This document shows positions 9,113 through 17,835 of a stretch of 52,617 bases of DNA, piece after piece (the stretch's first letter is position 1; each line of letters starts with the position of its first letter). Both the position numbers and the translations under genes were made by a program. The notes beneath the pieces are model-generated. The model searched no databases, was not told where the DNA came from, and saw nothing but the letters and a program-made list of their open reading frames with translations. The stretch is taken from NCBI RefSeq assembly GCF_016056305.1, contig NZ_JAECZC010000038.1:1-52617 (forward strand), written 5' to 3'. Source of the stretch: Amazonocrinis nigriterrae CENA67. Its GTDB lineage: Bacteria; Cyanobacteriota; Cyanobacteriia; Cyanobacteriales; Nostocaceae.

Positions 9113-9271
9113 TGGGGACTGGGAACTGGGGACTAGGGACTAGGGACTAGGGACTAGGGACTGGGGCCAAGAAAGAATTTAGTTCATCAAACAGCGTTTT
9201 TCTTCGTAATACCCAATCCCCAATACCCAATCCCCAATACCCAATCCCCAATACCCAATACCCAATCCCAA
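9113..9271. repeat. Two adjacent tandem repeats upstream of cdsA
   Basis: At 9113-9168 the unit GGGACTA (7 bases) is repeated with small variations. At about 9210-9271 the units ACCCAAT and CCCCAAT alternate, also with a 7-base period. The two arrays are near complements of each other and could pair as a long hairpin. They fill most of the cbiT-cdsA spacer and end 8 bases before the cdsA start. Confidence 0.85.
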
Positions 9272-9279
9272 ATATTGCT

Positions 9280-10170
9280 ATGCCTTGGTCTCGGATTATT
9301 AGTGGAATTGTTGCGATCGCTCTTGCTTTGGTTGCTGTGCTTTTAGGTGGTTGGTATTTTACGATCGCGATCGCGGTTGTCGTTTTTTTGGGTCATCAGG
9401 AATATTTTAATTTGGTGCGAGCCAGAGGCATAGTTCCCGCTGCTAAAACCACCATGTTTGTCAGCCAAATTTTACTCGTTATTTGTACAGTTGATGGCAG
9501 TTTGGCTGATGCTGTCATGCCAATAGCAGGTACATTTATTTGTTTTTACTTGCTGTTTCAGCCCAAAATGGCAACAATCGCGGATATTTCTGCTTCCATT
9601 ATGGGGCTGTTTTATGTGGGTTACTTGGCAAGTTATTGGGTACGGTTACGCGCCCTTGGTAGTGCGGCCGTCAGTAATCTTCCTTTGGGTGGTTACTGGC
9701 CTCCAGTTTGGGGAGATATTCTCCAGCACAAAAATTTCGCTGCTTTACCTCAAGGGTTGACCGTGACAATGCTGACTTTCTTATGTATTTGGGCAGCTGA
9801 CATTGGTGCTTACATCTTTGGTAAATTCTTTGGTAAAACCCCACTATCTAACATCAGCCCCAAAAAAACTGTTGAAGGTGCTGTTTTTGGTATCGTTGCT
9901 AGCGTTGTTGTCGCCTTAGCAGGAGCTTATTATCTTCACTTTCCTAGATTTCTCTTCACTGGTATAGCCTTGGGTCTGCTAATTGGTATTGCCAGTCTTT
10001 TGGGCGACCTTACCGAATCTATGCTTAAACGCGATGCTGGAGTTAAAGATTCTGGACAGTTGATCCCCGGTCATGGTGGTATCTTAGATCGTACTGATAG
10101 TTATATTTTCACTGCTCCCTTGGTTTACTATTTCGTGACACTTTTGTTGCCGCTGTTAGTAGATAAGTAA
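9280..10170 (+). CDS. cdsA: Phosphatidate cytidylyltransferase
   Basis: CdsA makes CDP-diacylglycerol from phosphatidate and CTP, the precursor of phosphatidylglycerol, and is an integral membrane enzyme. The 296-residue product has about eight hydrophobic segments and the family signature near residues 242-277: LLGDLTESMLKRDAGVKDSG followed by PGHGGILDRTDS. Length is normal. The ATG at 9280 has no obvious Shine-Dalgarno sequence because the tandem repeat runs right up to it, so the initiation context is unusual. Confidence 0.95.
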   Translation: MPWSRIISGIVAIALALVAVLLGGWYFTIAIAVVVFLGHQEYFNLVRARGIVPAAKTTMFVSQILLVICTVDGSLADAVMPIAGTFICFYLLFQPKMATIADISASIMGLFYVGYLASYWVRLRALGSAAVSNLPLGGYWPPVWGDILQHKNFAALPQGLTVTMLTFLCIWAADIGAYIFGKFFGKTPLSNISPKKTVEGAVFGIVASVVVALAGAYYLHFPRFLFTGIALGLLIGIASLLGDLTESMLKRDAGVKDSGQLIPGHGGILDRTDSYIFTAPLVYYFVTLLLPLLVDK

Positions 10171-10173
10171 CTA

Positions 10174-10210
10174 AGGGAGATGAGGAGATGGGGGATAGAG
10201 GAGATAAGAA
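10174..10210. repeat. Purine-rich GGGAGATGAGG spacer repeat
   Basis: Short variant of the GGGAGATGAGGAGATGGGG family that recurs at 12748, 41944, 45850 and 49060. Here it follows the cdsA stop. Confidence 0.6.
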
Positions 10211-10277
10211 TAGTTCCCACCTCCTGCCTCCTATTAAGAATAAGTATTTTTTATCTCTAATTTTTAATTTTTAATTA

Positions 10278-10988
10278 TTAGGGATTTACATTAATTTGTC
10301 CTCGGCACTCCAGTTTACCAGGGATCAAGGTGAGTTCTTCAATATCTATATCTGAGCCTAAATGTAGATTGTAACTATCATTACCTTCTAAGAGTGGTAT
10401 TGCGTTTTCAATAACTTGGATTTGCGATAGTTGCAACTCTTGACTATTGTGTAATTCTAAGCACAAATAAATATCTAATTGCTGAGCTTCTATTGTTGGT
10501 GTAAGCATACCACTAATGATTACTTGATTTTTGTCAAGGGTGATTTTTTGCCAAGAAATAGGCTTGGATTTTGCGCTATGTTCTGGTAAAAGTTTAAGCA
10601 GAACATCATTTAAAGCAGTCGATAATAGTTCAGAGGAAAGGGAATTATTGAGATCCTTTTCCTCCACAGAGAGATCGCCGAACACAGAAACTGTTTCTAA
10701 CAGTCGTAGCGGTTGACCTTTAAGTACTGAGCCTATATTGATTTGAATATTTTCCGCTACAAGCTGAATTCGTGTAATATGGAGGCCTTGATAGACGGCA
10801 TGACTGGCAAAGACAGATACCCAAGGAATACAACCAGAGAGAATTTGGCGATCGCTTGCCCTAATCTCCACTTCTAACTGCGATATTTGGCTGACTTGCG
10901 ATCTCAACCACAGCTTAAGTGCTTGTGTAAGCACATTTGTAATTACTCTAATCTTCTTTGAACTTTTTGGTAAATTATCTTCTGGCAT
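10278..10988 (-). CDS. DUF2993 (LmeA-like) protein
   Basis: The 236-residue protein resembles cyanobacterial DUF2993 proteins: a VLTQALKLWLRSQVSQISQLEVEI-type amphipathic start (residues about 19-43, here split for brevity), a mid region with IQINIGSVLKGQPLRLLETV, and a C-terminal beta-rich part. DUF2993 includes mycobacterial LmeA, which binds phosphatidylinositol lipids in the periplasm. No clear signal peptide or membrane helix is visible in this copy, so the location is uncertain. It converges on cdsA and is divergent from the pseudouridine synthase; no operon partner is evident. Confidence 0.75.
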   Translation of the reverse strand: MPEDNLPKSSKKIRVITNVLTQALKLWLRSQVSQISQLEVEIRASDRQILSGCIPWVSVFASHAVYQGLHITRIQLVAENIQINIGSVLKGQPLRLLETVSVFGDLSVEEKDLNNSLSSELLSTALNDVLLKLLPEHSAKSKPISWQKITLDKNQVIISGMLTPTIEAQQLDIYLCLELHNSQELQLSQIQVIENAIPLLEGNDSYNLHLGSDIDIEELTLIPGKLECRGQINVNP

Positions 10989-11140
10989 TTAACCACTCTT
11001 GTGATGGATATTTGCTCAGTAAGCTACTGCTCTGAAGCAAGCTTTAAATGTAACATTTATGGCGACTTCACACAAAATACAAATATGATGAATATATAAA
11101 TTTCAATAAATCATTTCAATAAACTAGCAGTAATTTCCAC

Positions 11141-11935
11141 ATGGAGACACGGTTACAAAAAGTTATTGCTCAATGGGGTATAGCCTCACGGCGTGAAGCT
11201 GAAGAAATGATTCGGCGATCGCGGGTGCGGATAAATGGGGTTTTAGCAAATTTAGGTCAAAAAGTTGACCCCCAAAGAGATACTATTACTGTGGATGGTA
11301 AGCCAGTGTCTCCTCAACACCGCCCGCCCTTAATATATCTGTTGCTGCACAAACCTGCTGGAGTAGTTTCCACTTGCTACGACCCTCAGGGAAGAAAAAC
11401 AGTCTTGGATTTACTACCAAAAGAATTACGTGAGGGTACAGGTATTCACCCAGTTGGTCGTTTAGATGCAGAGTCTACAGGAGCATTAATATTAACTAAT
11501 GATGGGGATCTGACATTTGGGTTAACCCATCCACGTCACAATATTCCTAAAAGTTATCTTGTTTTAGTCAAAGGACATCCTTCTGAAGTAGCCCTAGAAA
11601 TGTGGCGTCAGGGTGTAATTTTAGAAGGCAGAAAAACCCTTCCTGCGAAGGTGGACTTAATAGAAAGTTTTGCTGTAAATAGCCGTTTAGAAATAGTTTT
11701 GCAGGAGGGACGAAATCGCCAGATACGCCGTGTAGCGGAACAGTTAGGATACCCAGTCATCAAACTACATCGGACTGCTATTGGCCCAATTCAATTACAA
11801 ATGTCAAAAACGCGTTTTCTAAGTAAAGGTAGCTATCGTTTATTGAAAGAAGATGAAATCCGCTTTTTGCAAAAGCAGATAAAGCAAATACCTATTGAAG
11901 ATTTAGGTGAGGGAAGGAGAGTACAAAAAGCATGA
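11141..11935 (+). CDS. RsuA/RluB-family 23S/16S rRNA pseudouridine synthase
   Basis: The 264-residue protein has an N-terminal S4 RNA-binding domain (residues 1-60, METRLQKVIAQWGIASRREA) and the catalytic motif GRLDAESTGALILTNDG with the nucleophilic Asp near residue 109, followed by KSYLVLVKG and GRNRQIRRV. These are the marks of the RsuA/RluB/RluE/RluF family that isomerises one uridine in rRNA. Length fits the RluB group, but the exact target cannot be read from sequence. Its TGA overlaps the ATG of the following RodZ-like gene (ATGA at 11932-11935), implying translational coupling. Confidence 0.9.
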   Translation: METRLQKVIAQWGIASRREAEEMIRRSRVRINGVLANLGQKVDPQRDTITVDGKPVSPQHRPPLIYLLLHKPAGVVSTCYDPQGRKTVLDLLPKELREGTGIHPVGRLDAESTGALILTNDGDLTFGLTHPRHNIPKSYLVLVKGHPSEVALEMWRQGVILEGRKTLPAKVDLIESFAVNSRLEIVLQEGRNRQIRRVAEQLGYPVIKLHRTAIGPIQLQMSKTRFLSKGSYRLLKEDEIRFLQKQIKQIPIEDLGEGRRVQKA

Positions 11936-12747
11936 AATGGCTAAAAAGAAAGGATAGTGAGCAGCCAAAAGTTTCAATAGAACAACTAAGAGAGGAAAAG
12001 TTGTCCGAATTGGGCGCTCAACTTTCCGCTGCGCGTCAAGAAAGAGGTTTGTCTTTAGATGAAATGGTACTTTTGACTAAAATTCCTCGGCGATTGTTAC
12101 AGGCGATTGAAGAAGGGAATTTAAATGAATTGCCAGAACCAATCTATATTCAAGGTTTAATTAGGCAATTTGCCGACGCGTTGGGCTTTAATGGAGTGGA
12201 ATTAGCGAGCAATTTTCCCGTTGCTTCTGGGTCAGCAATCTCTCAACCTGCTGGAAAAATTAGGTTCATGAGTCAATTGCGTCCTCTTCATCTTTACTTA
12301 CTCTATATATTCGTGATTGTATGTTCTGTCAGCAGCTTGTCTCAATTGCTGAATAATGCTGATCTGAAAGCAAATAACAATGCAAGTAAGCCAGAGCAAC
12401 AGACATCTTTAAAAACAGAACCAAATCAAAGTCAGTCTTCAGCAAAAGCCCAACCTATTAGCGACACTTTCAGCAGTACCAAAGACAATCAGTCATTACA
12501 GATTAGTGTCACCTTGAAAGCTTCATCCTGGATTCGCGTAGTAGCTGATGGCAAAACTGCGTTTGAGGGCGTTCTTCCAGAGGGAACACATCGGATTTGG
12601 AAAGCTCAAGAGCAGTTAACAGTGAAAACTGATAATGCTGGTGGTGTAATGATGAGTGTTAATCAAGAAAAAGCCAAGCAAATGGGAGAACCTGGGAAAG
12701 TAGAAGAAGTTAAGATTGCTGCCAAGCCGCAGCCTGGAGGGAATTAG
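11932..12747 (+). CDS. RodZ-like helix-turn-helix membrane protein
   Basis: The 271-residue protein has an N-terminal Xre-type HTH_25 domain (about residues 24-95, LSAARQERGLSLDEMVLLTK then IPRRLLQAIEEGNLNELPEP), one membrane helix (about 119-136), a Ser/Gln/Lys-rich linker, and a C-terminal DUF4115 beta domain (about 189-250, SWIRVVADGKTAFEG). This is the RodZ architecture; RodZ links MreB filaments to the wall-elongation machinery. It starts inside the stop codon of the pseudouridine synthase, so the two are cotranslated. Cyanobacterial members vary, so a cell-shape role is inferred from domains only. Confidence 0.85.
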   Translation: MKWLKRKDSEQPKVSIEQLREEKLSELGAQLSAARQERGLSLDEMVLLTKIPRRLLQAIEEGNLNELPEPIYIQGLIRQFADALGFNGVELASNFPVASGSAISQPAGKIRFMSQLRPLHLYLLYIFVIVCSVSSLSQLLNNADLKANNNASKPEQQTSLKTEPNQSQSSAKAQPISDTFSSTKDNQSLQISVTLKASSWIRVVADGKTAFEGVLPEGTHRIWKAQEQLTVKTDNAGGVMMSVNQEKAKQMGEPGKVEEVKIAAKPQPGGN

Positions 12748-12790
12748 GGGGATGAGGGAGATGAGGGGGATGAGGAAGAATTTTCTCCCT
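12748..12790. repeat. Purine-rich GGGGGATGAGGGAGATGAGG repeat
   Basis: Member of the G-rich spacer repeat family lying between the convergent RodZ-like and malQ genes. The following CCCTTATCTTCCCCTGCTCC tract (12787-12830) is roughly complementary, so the spacer can form a long imperfect hairpin that could stop transcription from both sides. Confidence 0.65.
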
Positions 12791-12831
12791 TATCTTCCCC
12801 TGCTCCCTTGCTCCCCTGCGCCCCCTGCTCC

Positions 12832-14340
12832 TTAAACTCCGCGAGGAGCGCGTCCATAGAGTTTCGTCAGTACTTTCAGGCGATCGCTCAATTCGTCTGT
12901 TATACTATGCGACTGATAGCGCCACGCCCAGTTCCCCTCAGCAACACTAGGAAAGTTCATTCTGGCATCGGTTCCTAAACCCAAAATATCTTGTAGAGGA
13001 ATAATCGCTTGATTAGCTATGGAACTCAAAGCCAAACGAATTAAATCCCAGTGAATGCCATCAGGACTGATGGAACCCAAATAAAGCAATAAGTTATGCT
13101 TTTCGTAGTCATTAGCTGTATTAAACCAGCCTACAGTCGTGTCATTATCATGGGTTCCAGTATAAACTACTGCATTTCTTGGGTAATTAAAGGGTAAAAA
13201 CGGATTACCGGGATCAGAACCAAAAGCAAACTGCAAAACTTTCATACCAGGAAATTCATACTTGTCTCGCAGCGCTTCCACCTCTGGGGTAATTACTCCC
13301 AAGTCTTCTGCTAAAACGGGTAGCTTACCTAATTTCTGTTTAATCGTATCAAACAATTCTTCTCCAGGCGCTTTAATCCATTCTCCATTGATAGCAGTTG
13401 TTTCTCCTTGTTTGACAGCCCAAAAAGCTTCAAATCCCCGGAAGTGGTCAATACGAATAATATCGACATAATCCAGCATCGCCTCAAAGCGCTCTATCCA
13501 CCATTTAAAATCTTGTTTTTGCAATTCCTCCCAGTTGTAAACTGGGTTGCCCCACAGTTGACCAGTAGCGCTAAAGTAATCTGGTGGAACTCCCGCCATG
13601 AGTGCAGCTTCTCCCGTCTCCTCATCCAAGCAAAAGCTTTCAGGATGTGCCCAGACATCAGCACTATCGTGAGCGACATAGATAGGAATATCGCCGATAA
13701 TCTCGATACCGCGCATGTTGGCATAGCTTTTCAGGTTTGACCACTGGCGGAAAAATTCATATTGAATGAATTTGTAATAAAAAATCTCTGCTGTCAGTTG
13801 TTGCTCGGCCCTAGCTAACGCTTCTAGTTCGCGCCTGGCGAGTTGTGGCTCCCAAGTATGCCAGCTAGCACCATTTAGAGAATCTTTGAGCGCCATAAAT
13901 AAAGCGTAATTATCCAACCAATAGGCTTTACTATCGCAAAAACCTGCAAATTCTTTTTGCTGGATGGAAGATGCTTTAGTTTTAAAGTTTTCGCAAGCTT
14001 TTTTTAGTAGCCCAATTTTAATTGGTGCAGCCTGCTCGAAATGTACTTTGTCTGCCTCAAATGCTGGTAAATTAGCAAAGTCTTCCTCTGTTAACAAACC
14101 TTCATCTAGTAGTTTTTCTGGGCTAATTAGCAGAGGATTTCCAGCCATTGCTGAGTAGGACATATACGGAGAATTGCCGTATCCAGTGGGGCCTAGAGGT
14201 AAAACTTGCCAATATTGTTGATAACTCTTTTCGAGAAAATCAATAAATTTATAGGCTTCTAGTCCTAAATCTCCAATGCCAAATCGACTGGGAAAAGAGG
14301 TAGGATGCAGCAAAACGCCGCTGGATCTGGGAAAAGGCAT
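12832..14340 (-). CDS. malQ: 4-alpha-glucanotransferase (amylomaltase/disproportionating enzyme)
   Basis: MalQ transfers alpha-1,4-glucan segments between oligosaccharides and recycles short glucans during glycogen breakdown. The 502-residue protein is a complete GH77 enzyme: SSGVLLHPTSFPSRFGIGDL at the N-terminus, QVLPLGPTGYGNSPYMSYSA, the nucleophile region RIDHFRGFEAFW, the acid/base region AEDLGVITPEV, and THDNDTTVGWF. The start ATG at 14340 is supported by the family N-terminus. It is transcribed away from the Nudix gene and converges on the RodZ-like gene. No other glycogen gene is adjacent. Confidence 0.95.
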   Translation of the reverse strand: MPFPRSSGVLLHPTSFPSRFGIGDLGLEAYKFIDFLEKSYQQYWQVLPLGPTGYGNSPYMSYSAMAGNPLLISPEKLLDEGLLTEEDFANLPAFEADKVHFEQAAPIKIGLLKKACENFKTKASSIQQKEFAGFCDSKAYWLDNYALFMALKDSLNGASWHTWEPQLARRELEALARAEQQLTAEIFYYKFIQYEFFRQWSNLKSYANMRGIEIIGDIPIYVAHDSADVWAHPESFCLDEETGEAALMAGVPPDYFSATGQLWGNPVYNWEELQKQDFKWWIERFEAMLDYVDIIRIDHFRGFEAFWAVKQGETTAINGEWIKAPGEELFDTIKQKLGKLPVLAEDLGVITPEVEALRDKYEFPGMKVLQFAFGSDPGNPFLPFNYPRNAVVYTGTHDNDTTVGWFNTANDYEKHNLLLYLGSISPDGIHWDLIRLALSSIANQAIIPLQDILGLGTDARMNFPSVAEGNWAWRYQSHSITDELSDRLKVLTKLYGRAPRGV

Positions 14341-14389
14341 ATTTATGTTGAATTGTAGGAGGAATCGATTGTCTTGACGACACGCAGTA

Positions 14390-14425
14390 GCGTAGACACG
14401 AAGTGGCTTTTCGTAGACATCGCAT
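14390..14425 (+). repeat. Short dispersed repeat, copy 1
   Basis: The block GCGTAGACACGAAGTGGCTT followed by TTCGTAGACATCGCA recurs at 17179-17212 in the same orientation with a few substitutions. Similar elements are widespread in Nostoc genomes. It lies just upstream of malQ. Confidence 0.8.
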
Positions 14426-14475
14426 CGAATTTATCACGGAACAGTAGCTGTAAGCTAAATCTGGTAAAGTCATGT

Positions 14476-14572
14476 AATTGTTAGTTGTCAGTTGTTAGTT
14501 GTTAGTTGTGCTGATTACGCTATTCACTACTGACCACTGACCACTGACCACTGACCACTGACCATTGACCAA
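14476..14572 (+). repeat. Heptamer tandem repeats upstream of the Nudix gene
   Basis: Two arrays with a 7-base period: TTAGTTG/TCAGTTG units at 14480-14508 and about six ACTGACC units at 14529-14572. The second ends 5 bases before the Nudix ATG, so that gene lacks a normal Shine-Dalgarno sequence. Confidence 0.88.
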
Positions 14573-14577
14573 TAACC

Positions 14578-15015
14578 ATGACTTACCGAAATCCTGCACC
14601 GACGGTTGATATCATCATTGAGTTAGTGGATCGCCCACATCGACCAATAGTGTTAATTGAGAGGTATAATCCACCTTTGGGTTGGGCAATTCCCGGTGGT
14701 TTTGTAGATTATGGAGAACCAGTAGAAGTCGCAGCACGCCGGGAAGCTGAGGAAGAAACGGGTTTAAAGGTGGAGTTAATTGAACAGTTCTTGGTATATT
14801 CTGATCCCTGTCGTGACCTGCGTCAGCACACTATTAGTATTGTATTCTTGGCTACAGCTACGGGAGAACCAAAGGCAGGGGATGATGCCAAGGGTGTAGG
14901 TATTTTTGAGTCTTGGCAGGTGCCTGGTAATTTATGTTTTGACCACGATCGCATTCTGCGGGATTATTGGCGATATCGGTATTATGGGATACGTCCGAGG
15001 TTGGGTTGGGAGTAA
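14578..15015 (+). CDS. Nudix hydrolase
   Basis: The 145-residue protein carries a complete Nudix box (about residues 41-63: [20 protein letters not shown] then TGL), which binds Mg and hydrolyses nucleoside diphosphates linked to another group. The flanks ([20 protein letters not shown] and [17 protein letters not shown]) resemble ADP-ribose pyrophosphatase-like bacterial Nudix proteins, but substrate cannot be fixed from sequence. The ATG at 14578 is chosen because the Nudix fold needs residues from about position 8 on. A tandem repeat directly abuts the start. Confidence 0.88.
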   Translation: MTYRNPAPTVDIIIELVDRPHRPIVLIERYNPPLGWAIPGGFVDYGEPVEVAARREAEEETGLKVELIEQFLVYSDPCRDLRQHTISIVFLATATGEPKAGDDAKGVGIFESWQVPGNLCFDHDRILRDYWRYRYYGIRPRLGWE

Positions 15016-15119
15016 CGAACCGCCAAGACGCAGAGGACGCAGAGGGAAGAGAAGAGGAGAATATCTGTGACACAGAGTTTTTGTGATTATACTGGGTCAA
15101 TGGTATTTAATGGTGCATT

Positions 15120-16490
15120 ATGGATGCTGAGGAACTTTTGAAGAAGTACGCCGCTGAAGAACGAAATTTTCAGAACCAGAATCTTAGAGCAGTAAATCTC
15201 AAAGCGGCAAATCTTATTGGTATAGACTTAAGAAGTTCAGATTTAACGGGAGCAGAGTTGAATGAGGCTAACCTGAGTAAGGCGTTTCTTCAAAGCACAA
15301 ACCTCACTAGGGCATCTCTGGCAGGCGCAAATTTAAATGGGTTACAGGATAGCTCTGGTTTAATTTTAACTTGGGCAGATGTGAATGGCGCTGACTTTAG
15401 TAAAGCAAACATGCGTAACGCCAACTTGAGTAATGCCAATCTCAATAATGCCAATCTGAGTGGAGCAAACTTAAATAGTGGTAACTTGAGTAATGCCAAT
15501 CTCAATAATGCCAATCTGAGTGGAGCAAACTTAAGTAGTGCTAATTTAAGTAAAGCTAACCTTGAGAATATTGACCTGAGTGGGGCTGAATTAACTTCTG
15601 CAAATCTAACTCAAACTTCTTTAAGTGCAGCAAACTTTGTAAGAGCAAATTTAAAGAGTGCTAATTTAAGTGGATCTGATTTGGTTGGATGTGATTTGAG
15701 CCAAGCAGATTTATCTGGAGTGATACTCCAAAATGCCAATTGCCGACTAGCTAAAATGCAGCGTGTTAATCTATCTCAAAATAATTTATCAAATATAAAT
15801 CTGGCTGAGGCTGATCTGTGTGCAGCGAACCTGACAGGCGTGAATTTGAAAAAAGCTTGTTTACAAGGAGCAAATTTAGAGAAAGCGGATCTCCAACAAG
15901 CAAATTTAATGGAGGCAAATCTAAACGGTGCAAATCTGAGAAAGGCAGATTTAACTGGAGCAAATATCTATGGGGCAAGCTTTGAAGATGCAGACCTAAC
16001 TGGTGCGATAATGCCAGATGGAGAACTGTACAAACCGATCGCTTCTGTTGAACAAATCGGTAAGCAGTCAGCATCGTTGGAGAAAGTAATATCTATGACT
16101 CGTCGAGTTATTCGTACTGATCAAGCACCGGCTCCAGTGGGGCCATATAATCAAGCGATCGCGGCTTCTGGTCAATTATTATTCGTGGCTGGACAAATTC
16201 CCATTGATCCCCGACTCGGTGATGTCCTTTACACTGATGATGTAGCAAAGCAAACTGAGCAAGTGTTGGCTCATATAGAAGCTATCCTGACAGCAGCTGG
16301 CGCAACGTTTGAAAATGTGGTCAAAACCACTGTATTTCTAGCAGACATGAATGATTTCGCCGCTATGAATGCGGTTTATGCTAAATATTTTCCTGAAGCT
16401 ACAGCCCCAGCGCGTGCATGTGTTCAAGTCTCGCGCTTACCAAAAGATGTCTTAGTAGAGATTGATTGCATAGCAGTCATTAACAGTTAG
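15120..16490 (+). CDS. Pentapeptide-repeat protein fused to a RidA (YjgF) domain
   Basis: The 456-residue product has two parts in one uninterrupted frame. Residues about 16-300 are pentapeptide repeats of the A(N/D)LXX type ([20 protein letters not shown] and similar), expected to form a right-handed quadrilateral beta-helix. Residues about 326-456, beginning [20 protein letters not shown], form a full RidA domain with [44 protein letters not shown] including the conserved Arg. RidA hydrolyses reactive enamine/imine intermediates. The RidA part has its own potential ATG at 16095, so an independent short product is possible. A nearly identical 60-base DNA duplication is visible inside the repeats (15417-15536). 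Confidence 0.88.
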   Translation: MDAEELLKKYAAEERNFQNQNLRAVNLKAANLIGIDLRSSDLTGAELNEANLSKAFLQSTNLTRASLAGANLNGLQDSSGLILTWADVNGADFSKANMRNANLSNANLNNANLSGANLNSGNLSNANLNNANLSGANLSSANLSKANLENIDLSGAELTSANLTQTSLSAANFVRANLKSANLSGSDLVGCDLSQADLSGVILQNANCRLAKMQRVNLSQNNLSNINLAEADLCAANLTGVNLKKACLQGANLEKADLQQANLMEANLNGANLRKADLTGANIYGASFEDADLTGAIMPDGELYKPIASVEQIGKQSASLEKVISMTRRVIRTDQAPAPVGPYNQAIAASGQLLFVAGQIPIDPRLGDVLYTDDVAKQTEQVLAHIEAILTAAGATFENVVKTTVFLADMNDFAAMNAVYAKYFPEATAPARACVQVSRLPKDVLVEIDCIAVINS

Positions 16491-16508
16491 AAAGAACTTA
16501 TTTTACTT

Positions 16509-16555
16509 AGTCCGCGTAGGCGGACTTCGTTTGTATAGCGGCGACTTCTAGTCGC
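16509..16555. repeat. Paired hairpin repeats between convergent genes
   Basis: Hairpin 1 has 7-bp arms AGTCCGC/GCGGACT (16509-16526, loop GTAG). Hairpin 2 has 5-bp arms GCGAC/GTCGC (16541-16555). The CTTCGTTTGTATAGCGG link between them is a recurring Nostocales repeat unit. The second hairpin contains the stop codon of the acyltransferase gene on the opposite strand. It may act as a bidirectional terminator. Confidence 0.7.
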
Positions 16556-17135
16556 TAGGGCTAGATTGCTCACCAGCTAGCCTTTCATAATGTTCTTTAT
16601 CTCTATATTTAATAACTCTATAAGGTTGACCCCCAACAATTGCTAACGGCTCAACATTAGTTGTGACAACTGTCCCGGCTGCAATAATTGCTCCGTCTCC
16701 AATCACAACACCCGGAATAATTAACACATTTGACCCAATCCAAACATTGCAACCAATGGTAACGGGTTTATGAATATAAACAGCATGTTCATAGGGTAGA
16801 GCATTACTTTGATAATCATGATTTGCCGAGAGAATTACAACGTTGAATCCAATTGTTGTATTGTCGCCAATTGTGATCCCACCTCGACCATCTAATAAAA
16901 CATTTGGGCCGATGTAGACTTTATTGCCAAGAGAAACATTTTGAGGATGATCAATCCGAAGATCTTGTTTAAACCGGACACGCAAACCTACAAATTTTAA
17001 TTTTTGTTTCAATTCTTGATGCTTGTATTCCCTAATTTTGCCTTGCAAATATTCATCCCACCTGATGATATAAGGAATCAGAGATACTAATATTCGCTCT
17101 AACTTATTGGTAATTTTATTCTTAATTTTTTGCAT
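16548..17135 (-). CDS. Left-handed beta-helix (hexapeptide) acyltransferase
   Basis: The roughly 195-residue protein has the hexapeptide repeat pattern (NVSLGNKVYIGPNVLLDGRG, ITIGDNTTIGFNVVILSANH, VTIGCNVWIGSNVLIIPGVV, IGDGAIIAAGTVVTTNVEPL) and the catalytic-region NHDYQ of the maltose/galactoside O-acetyltransferase and cell-wall sugar O-acetyltransferase family. The acceptor is probably a sugar, inferred only from the family. I chose the ATG at 17135 with a GAGAGA ribosome site rather than the TTG four codons upstream. The last residues (SPSD) and the stop lie in a dispersed hairpin repeat. Confidence 0.85.
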   Translation of the reverse strand: MQKIKNKITNKLERILVSLIPYIIRWDEYLQGKIREYKHQELKQKLKFVGLRVRFKQDLRIDHPQNVSLGNKVYIGPNVLLDGRGGITIGDNTTIGFNVVILSANHDYQSNALPYEHAVYIHKPVTIGCNVWIGSNVLIIPGVVIGDGAIIAAGTVVTTNVEPLAIVGGQPYRVIKYRDKEHYERLAGEQSSPSD

Positions 17136-17178
17136 AGATTCTCTCAAAAATTATTATTTAGTATTTGATTTGAGGTTA

Positions 17179-17212
17179 GCGTAGACACGAAGTGGCTTGT
17201 CGAAGACATCAC
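17179..17212 (+). repeat. Short dispersed repeat, copy 2
   Basis: GCGTAGACACGAAGTGGCTT followed by GTCGAAGACATCACA; same element and orientation as 14390-14425. It lies upstream of the conserved helical protein gene. Confidence 0.8.
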
Positions 17213-17263
17213 ACCCCTAACTTTGGGAATACTAAGTTTAAGTATTCTAAAGGAGTATTAAAA

Positions 17264-17737
17264 ATGGCAGAAAATCAGATCAGTGCTAGCCTCACCCCAG
17301 CGAATCGGCAAGCAGTGATGGATGCGATCGCTACTATAAAAGATAAATTACCGTTTTTAATTGATTTAACAACAGAAGAGCGTAGAACTTTACCCAAAAT
17401 GGGTGACAAGAGTCGAGCATTTGTCAGCAAAGCCTTGGAGGTAGCAACGCAAAACCCTGACTTTTTACCCCGGTCGTTTGATGTGGACGAAATGCGACGG
17501 GATATTGAGCTATTTGAGGCTTTGTATCCTGTGTTACTATCTCTAACGCAACTACAAGAACTGGTAGATGATACCTATTTAGCAGTAGGTAGTGAAGCAT
17601 TTGCAGCAGGGTTAATGGTTTACAATTATGCCAAAGCCAGCGGTAAAGGCACAGGTTTAGAATCTATGGTTGATGATATGGGGCGCAGGTTTGCTCGTAA
17701 ACCTCGAAAAGCGCAATCACAAGCATCGAAAGTGTAG
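17264..17737 (+). CDS. Conserved helical protein of unknown function
   Basis: The 157-residue protein (MAENQISASLTPANRQAVMD at the start) is predicted mostly helical, without signal peptide or membrane segment, and ends in a basic tail (RRFARKPRKAQSQ). I recognise the general pattern, with TLPKMGDKSRAFVSKALE in the middle, as a conserved bacterial hypothetical protein but cannot assign a role. The ATG at 17264 has AAAGGAG at 17250-17256, a strong ribosome site with seven bases of spacing; a longer open frame begins at 17192 inside a dispersed repeat. It precedes the STAND NTPase gene by about 430 bases of largely repetitive DNA. Confidence 0.8.
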   Translation: MAENQISASLTPANRQAVMDAIATIKDKLPFLIDLTTEERRTLPKMGDKSRAFVSKALEVATQNPDFLPRSFDVDEMRRDIELFEALYPVLLSLTQLQELVDDTYLAVGSEAFAAGLMVYNYAKASGKGTGLESMVDDMGRRFARKPRKAQSQASKV

Positions 17738-17835
17738 AAAAATTCTGCACAACTGTAGAAGTTAAAATTTTGAGCTTCTGAGCTTGGATGTTTGAGTCTA
17801 AAACTTGACGTTCCGAGTTCAGAAGCTTACACTTT

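Noticed and set aside
14529-14572. Tandem repeat as a CRISPR array
   Set aside because: Units are 7 bases with no spacers; heptamer tandem repeat and not CRISPR. No CRISPR array was seen anywhere in the window.
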